Below are positions 60,151-64,000 of a DNA stretch of 64,000 bases, in pieces. The stretch is taken from contig CAMWKO010000009.1 in NCBI GenBank assembly GCA_947174885.1, forward strand, positions 1-64,000. The letters are read 5' to 3'. Position 1 is the first letter of the stretch. Each line of letters begins with the position of its first letter. A program made the position numbers and the translations under genes. Origin of the DNA: an uncultured Clostridia bacterium. Lineage in GTDB: Bacteria > Bacillota > Clostridia > Lachnospirales > Lachnospiraceae. The notes under the pieces were generated by a model. The model worked only from the letters and a program-made list of their open reading frames with translations, made no database searches and was not told where the DNA came from.

Positions 60151-60897
60151 ATGAACAGAAATGAAGTTATTACAGATCCTGTAAAATTAGTCCGTCTTGA
60201 ACTTAAAAATGCTGGATTTGATATTGATAATATGAATGTACCAAAAAGAGTATATCTGCTTGCAGACAATCTTTATGATATTATGCTCCAAAGGAATTGC
60301 GGAAAATATAAATATCCGTTAGGCGGAGAACTTTATGTATTTAATGATAATGAGAACGTAGGCTTTATAAAAGGAAATATGTGTTCTCCTGCAATAGCGA
60401 CACAGGCAGAAGATTTAATTGCCGGAGGAGTAAAGGAACTGATACATATAGGATATGCAGGTGGGTTACAAACGAATATGAAGGTAGGAGATATCGTACT
60501 TACGGATGGAGCATACAACGATACGGCTGTTGCAGGATTATATGGATTTGATTATGAAATTATTGAAGCTTCTATAGAGTTGACAAATGAGTTGGAGGAG
60601 CTTTTAAAAGAAAATAAAATCAGATACAAAAGAGGTATACATTGGACAACCGATGCAGGATACAGAGAAACCTGGGGACAGCTAATAGATCACAGGGAAA
60701 AGGGGGCTCTTTGTGTTGAAATGGAGGGTGTAGGTCTGTTTACCATAGCCAAATACAGAGATTGTGTTGCGACAGCAATATATATTGTTTCGGATGTACC
60801 TGAAGATAGCTGGAATTTGGGATGGGGTGAAGATGTATTTGAAAAATCAGAACAGCAGGTGATTGATTTGATTATTAATTCAATTCGCAATTTTTAA
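60151..60897 (+). CDS. Nucleoside phosphorylase-family protein
   Basis: 248 residues. IHIGYAGGLQTNMKVGDIVL is the phosphate/ribose region and ALCVEMEGVGLFTIAKYRDC contains the E-M-E motif of NP-I family enzymes such as uridine phosphorylase or MTA/SAH nucleosidases. The substrate cannot be fixed. ATG 60151 is chosen because GAGGAGA precedes it. It lies 24 bp before folA. Confidence 0.9.
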   Translation: MNRNEVITDPVKLVRLELKNAGFDIDNMNVPKRVYLLADNLYDIMLQRNCGKYKYPLGGELYVFNDNENVGFIKGNMCSPAIATQAEDLIAGGVKELIHIGYAGGLQTNMKVGDIVLTDGAYNDTAVAGLYGFDYEIIEASIELTNELEELLKENKIRYKRGIHWTTDAGYRETWGQLIDHREKGALCVEMEGVGLFTIAKYRDCVATAIYIVSDVPEDSWNLGWGEDVFEKSEQQVIDLIINSIRNF

Positions 60898-60921
60898 TAT
60901 AAACAGAAATGGAGATTTGAG

Positions 60922-61389
60922 ATGATTGGATTAATTGTTGCATATTCCAAGAATCGTGTAATTGGAAATTCAGGATGTATTCCTTGGAAAATAAAAGGTG
61001 AACAGAAAAGATTTAAAGAACTGACAACAGGAAATGTTGTTATTATGGGACGACGTTCTTATGAAGAAATAGGACATCCGCTTCCAAACAGAACAACAAT
61101 TGTTGTATCAGGAACTAAGAATTATGATGCAGATAATTGTATAACTGTGAAGTCGTTGGGGGAGGCTGTTAAAATTGCCGGAGACAGAAATGTATATATA
61201 TCCGGTGGAGAAAGTCTTTATAAGGAAGCGTTGTCTATTGCTGAAAAAATGTATATTACGGAAATTGAACTTGAAGTAGAAGGAGATACTTATTTTCCTG
61301 AATTTGATGAAGCTTTGTTCGACAAAGAGATTAATCAGCATTTTGATGGCGATATACCATATACTTATGTTACATACACAAGAAAATAG
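60922..61389 (+). CDS. folA: Dihydrofolate reductase
   Basis: 155 residues. MIGLIVAYSKNRVIGNSGCIPWKIKGEQKRFKELT holds the substrate pocket; VVIMGRRSYEEIGHPLPNRTTIVVS and VYISGGESLYKEAL are the NADPH-binding motifs. The usual Asp/Glu of the pocket appears as E in KGEQKRF. Reduces dihydrofolate to tetrahydrofolate. It may be a second, acquired DHFR (it is not beside thyA). AAATGGAG precedes the ATG. Confidence 0.93.
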   Translation: MIGLIVAYSKNRVIGNSGCIPWKIKGEQKRFKELTTGNVVIMGRRSYEEIGHPLPNRTTIVVSGTKNYDADNCITVKSLGEAVKIAGDRNVYISGGESLYKEALSIAEKMYITEIELEVEGDTYFPEFDEALFDKEINQHFDGDIPYTYVTYTRK

Positions 61390-61412
61390 ATTGCCCAAAA
61401 AGGAGATTTGAT

Positions 61413-61859
61413 ATGAAATACATTATTGCAGGAAAAGATGATATGGAACTACTCATGGAGAGCAGGTTAGAGATGTTAAGCGTAGTTAATAACTTACCCA
61501 AGGAATATGTATTCAGTGACGAACTGCTTAAATACAGCAGGGAATATTTTAGCAATGGAAATCAGACAACTGTTTTAGCCATTGATGAAAAAGTAATAGG
61601 ATGTGCCTCGATATGTTATATTGAAATTATGCCGACATTTTCACATCCAACCGGCAAAAGAGCACATCTGATGAATGTATATGTAAACAGCAGTTATCGC
61701 AGACAGGGAATTGCTTATGAAATGGTTAATATGCTGATAAAGGAAGCAAAGGATAAAGGCGTTACGGAAATAAGTCTGGATGCCACAAAAGCCGGCAGAC
61801 CATTATACAAAAAACTTGGATTTACTGAATCCGACGAGTGCATGGTATTATGTCTGTAA
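61413..61859 (+). CDS. GNAT N-acetyltransferase
   Basis: 148 residues. MNVYVNSSYRRQGIAYEMVNML is the acetyl-CoA loop, and DATKAGRPLYKKLGFTESDE the C-terminal motif. SICYIEIMPTFSHPTGKRAH is common to a group of small GNATs in Clostridia. AAAGGAG precedes the ATG. It follows folA by 23 bp. Confidence 0.92.
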   Translation: MKYIIAGKDDMELLMESRLEMLSVVNNLPKEYVFSDELLKYSREYFSNGNQTTVLAIDEKVIGCASICYIEIMPTFSHPTGKRAHLMNVYVNSSYRRQGIAYEMVNMLIKEAKDKGVTEISLDATKAGRPLYKKLGFTESDECMVLCL

Positions 61860-61951
61860 GGAATTCAAAAGTTTTAACAAAATCAGGACATTAAAAACCG
61901 CTTATGACAAAATATTATTGGAGACCCGAAGGTTAAAGGAGCTTAAGAGAT

Positions 61952-62581
61952 ATGCAACAGGAGAAATTTTACAGCTTATCACATGATTTAAGGAGAAAAT
62001 ATAAATATTTAGAAAAAATAGTAGGTGGAAATCTTGAGATAAGAAAGCGATGTCATGTATGCGGACAATATGTAGAGTTTGATGAAAGGGCATATAAGGA
62101 CTTAATATTTGAAGTTTCTGATAATCCTGAGTATCCGGATAATATAATGTTTGGGGGCTCACCAAATTTTATTATTATTTCCCAGAGGGCATTAGAGGTA
62201 TTTAATAAGGAATCAATTACAGGCTTTCAGGCATATCCGATTACAATTCTTCATAAAGGACAAAAGATTGAAAGACAATATTACATTTTAAGAGTATATG
62301 GAAAAGCAGAATATAATTATAAAAAGATGGGGAAAAAGCCGGCATTTTACTGTGAAAATTGTGGATATACAGAATATTCAGGGAAAAGACCATTGAATTA
62401 TGAGTTTACATATTTAAAGGAAAACAGCTGGGATGGTTCGGATTTATTTTCACTTTCAGCTAAGTATTGCACAGAAAAAGTTATTAACATCATAAAGAAA
62501 AATAAATTAACCGGATTTGATGCGGAAGATATTATACATTCTTTAAATCCACATGAACAAAGCTATTGGAAACATTTATAA
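61952..62581 (+). CDS. Double-CXXCG-motif protein
   Basis: 209 residues with two zinc-ribbon halves, RKRCHVCGQYVEF (about 30-40) and YCENCGYTEYSG (about 137-148). Between them is NFIIISQRALEVFNKESITG, which recalls double-CXXCG and Imm11-like proteins, some of which are immunity proteins. No toxin gene is adjacent. AAAGGAG precedes the ATG. Confidence 0.65.
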   Translation: MQQEKFYSLSHDLRRKYKYLEKIVGGNLEIRKRCHVCGQYVEFDERAYKDLIFEVSDNPEYPDNIMFGGSPNFIIISQRALEVFNKESITGFQAYPITILHKGQKIERQYYILRVYGKAEYNYKKMGKKPAFYCENCGYTEYSGKRPLNYEFTYLKENSWDGSDLFSLSAKYCTEKVINIIKKNKLTGFDAEDIIHSLNPHEQSYWKHL

Positions 62582-62733
62582 TTCAATAGGTGGAGAAGCT
62601 TTTTCCTCCATATGAGCATTAATTCCGTACATTTGACAACTCTGATTAAGCAAGAGTATAATGAGAACCAGTAAAGTTGAGCGGAATTGAGAATACTTCT
62701 TTTTTACACTGATAGCAGTTGGAGTGAAAAGAA

Positions 62734-62823
62734 GTTGGTATTGTCATTGCCCATGTGTATGCAGTGGAGGGTGCAAAGGTCATAGTTTGCGGTCGCAGAG
62801 TGGAAAGGGTCAGGCAGTTGTAG
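62734..62823 (+). pseudogene. Relic of a short-chain dehydrogenase
   Basis: VGIVIAHVYAVEGAKVIVCG, RRVERVRQL* is the first beta-alpha-beta of an SDR (GIGLAIA..YA.EGAKVIVCGRR). Only about 30 codons survive. The reverse ORF in the track here is a shadow. Confidence 0.65.
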
Positions 62824-62903
62824 ATTTTTATCTTAATGTGGCATCCTCTTTTTGAAACCATAGAAGTCTAAGGGCAGAATTACAGACGATTGGAGATAAT
62901 AAA

Positions 62904-63326
62904 ATGGCAGTAAATTTTTATGAAGAAGTGGAGGATGAATTATTAAAATTTGCAGTTATTATAGCAAAACAACAGGATAAATATGTTTTTTGTAAGCATA
63001 AGGACAGGAATACCTGGGAGGCTCCGGGAGGACACAGAGAGCCGGGTGAGCTGATATTAGAAACTGCAAAGAGAGAGCTGTATGAAGAAACGGGAGCAGT
63101 TGATTTTGATATTAAGCAAATCTGTGTATATTCAGTTATTGCAAAAGATAATTTTAACGGACAGGAAAGCTTTGGAATGCTTTACTATGCCGAGATAAGG
63201 TCTTTTGAAAATGAATTGCATAGTGAGATTGAAAGGATTATAATAACTGACAGATTACCTGATGAATGGACATATCCTCAGATACAGCCAAGACTGATGG
63301 AGGAAGCAAAGAAAAGAGGTTTTTAA
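62904..63326 (+). CDS. Nudix hydrolase
   Basis: 140 residues. The Nudix box GGHREPGELILETAKRELYEETGA is complete (GX5EX7REUXEEXGU). The rest (KYVFCKHKDRNTWEAPGGHR, FGMLYYAEI) fits MutT-like 8-oxo-dGTP pyrophosphatases or related enzymes. GGAG-type site at TTGGAGATAATAAA before the ATG. Confidence 0.93.
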   Translation: MAVNFYEEVEDELLKFAVIIAKQQDKYVFCKHKDRNTWEAPGGHREPGELILETAKRELYEETGAVDFDIKQICVYSVIAKDNFNGQESFGMLYYAEIRSFENELHSEIERIIITDRLPDEWTYPQIQPRLMEEAKKRGF

Positions 63327-63330
63327 TCCA

Positions 63331-63621
63331 ATGCCGGAAAGTACACCGGAAATTTTAGAGTTATGGAATAGAATTGTAGAGGATAAAGACCATCATATTA
63401 TCGTGGCAGAAATAGATGGAAGAATTGTTTCTTCCTGTGTATGTGTAATTATTCCGAATCTTACACATAATCAACAGCCGTATGCCTTTGTTGAGAATGT
63501 AATTACAGATGAAAAATATCGTAAGCAGGACTTGGCTACAGAATGTTTAAATTATGCAAAGAGAATAGCTGAAAAAGAGAATTGCTATAGTAATTTTATA
63601 AACAAAAAGGAGTCTGATAAA
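63331..63621 (+). pseudogene. GNAT gene lacking both ends, fused in frame to the next gene, copy 2
   Basis: MPESTPEILELWNRIVEDKD, HHIIVAEIDGRIVSSCVCVI, IPNLTHNQQPYAFVENVITD, EKYRKQDLATECLNYAKRIA is the central part of a GNAT. The acetyl-CoA loop has RKQDLA instead of RxxGxA, so it is damaged, and the C-terminal motif is missing. The frame continues without stop into the epimerase ATG at 63622. The track omits it because it runs off the window. Confidence 0.75.
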
Positions 63622-64000
63622 ATGAGAAAGATATTAGTTACCGGTGGTACAGTATTTGTAAGTAAATTTGTAGCAGAATATTATGTGAATGCAGGAGACG
63701 AAGTCTATGTATTAAATAGAAATAATCATTCACAGCCTGAGGGAACAATTCTTATAGAGGCAAACAGAAATAATCTTGGAGATGTGTTAAAGCAGTATGA
63801 GTTTGATGTGGTATTGGATGTTACTGCATACACAGGAGCGGATATAATAAATTTGGTTAAGGCTTTGGGTAATTTCAGGGATTACATATTTATCAGCTCC
63901 AGTGCGGTGTATCCTGAATCCTTACCACAGCCTTTTAGTGAGGAACAGCAGGTAGGGGAAAATAAGTATTGGGGTGTATATGGTACAAATAAGATTGATG
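63622..64000 (+). CDS. NAD-dependent epimerase/dehydratase, cut by window edge
   Basis: At least 126 residues. MRKILVTGGTVFVSKFVAEY is the Rossmann motif, with TGGTVFVS in place of TGGxGFIG. VLDVTAYTGADIINLVKALG and FISSSAVYPE match the extended SDR family. AAGGAG precedes ATG 63622. The catalytic YxxxK would be just at the edge (VYGTNK is seen). Substrate unknown. Confidence 0.85.
   Translation, partial: MRKILVTGGTVFVSKFVAEYYVNAGDEVYVLNRNNHSQPEGTILIEANRNNLGDVLKQYEFDVVLDVTAYTGADIINLVKALGNFRDYIFISSSAVYPESLPQPFSEEQQVGENKYWGVYGTNKID

Overview
The window is AT-rich DNA from a low-GC Gram-positive anaerobe. Dense small single-gene units, strong GGAGG ribosome sites, an EFR1-type ferredoxin, CD3324-, CPCC-, DUF6194- and DUF6434-family proteins, WYL regulators and TnpV/excisionase-type mobile remnants all point to Bacillota, most likely Lachnospiraceae (inference from gene content, not from a search). 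It reads as an accessory, high-turnover region: nearly every gene has its own promoter or ribosome site, orientations change often, and broken copies of the same gene families lie between intact ones.

Layout. 1-0.7 kb: mobile-element cargo (DUF5131 protein cut by the window edge, excisionase-like HTH). 0.9-2.3 kb: decayed NYN/PIN-type and RhuM genes and a candidate microprotein. 2.3-4.4 kb: an RNA-repair locus, tRNA-Ser(UGA) - rtcB - XRE regulator - tRNA-Glu/His/Tyr/Ser(GCU), with 1-4 nt between the last four tRNAs. 4.8-14.5 kb: methyltransferase, class III Fic, GrpB, an SDR/tautomerase/MerR unit, GNATs, AraC, cupin, EFR1 ferredoxin and a WYL - YjbR/DUF3795 - GyrI operon. 14.5-17.4 kb: VOC remnant, ICE remnant (sigma factor and HTH), CD3324 protein and a GNAT remnant. 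17.5-29 kb: a second microprotein, a double-GNAT fusion, an acyltransferase, an XRE-GyrI regulator, a C39-like protein, an IS256-type remnant, a secreted nuclease and more small enzymes. 29-37 kb: HAD, kinase-like ATPase, MazG-like, SGNH, WYL, MerR-TipAS and two nucleotidyltransferases, with double-hairpin repeats. 37-44 kb: a chemoreceptor, a membrane TIR protein, an FMN-binding membrane protein and a Cof phosphatase. 44.3-52.3 kb: a mobile-element scar (TnpV) followed by a type I restriction operon, HTH-hsdM-X-hsdS-Y-hsdR, in which X and Y are unrecognised membrane proteins. 52.5-64 kb: a TetR-ABC-FtsX unit, LysR, DUF3737, a cyclophilin-like lipoprotein, VOC, nucleoside phosphorylase, DHFR, Nudix and a partial epimerase.

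Themes. (1) Defence and stress: rtcB with spare tRNAs, type I RM with embedded membrane genes, TIR, Fic, RhuM and NYN relics. (2) About ten intact GNAT genes plus two broken ones. (3) Family-level duplication followed by decay: NYN, CMD/MerR, VOC and GNAT each occur at least twice, usually with one or more copies lacking the middle or an end. (4) Three families of about 80-bp double-hairpin repeats with a CTCG linker, two of them placed immediately beside or inside gene boundaries. Everything was read by eye from the sequence and the ORF track; family names rest on recognised motifs, not on database searches.
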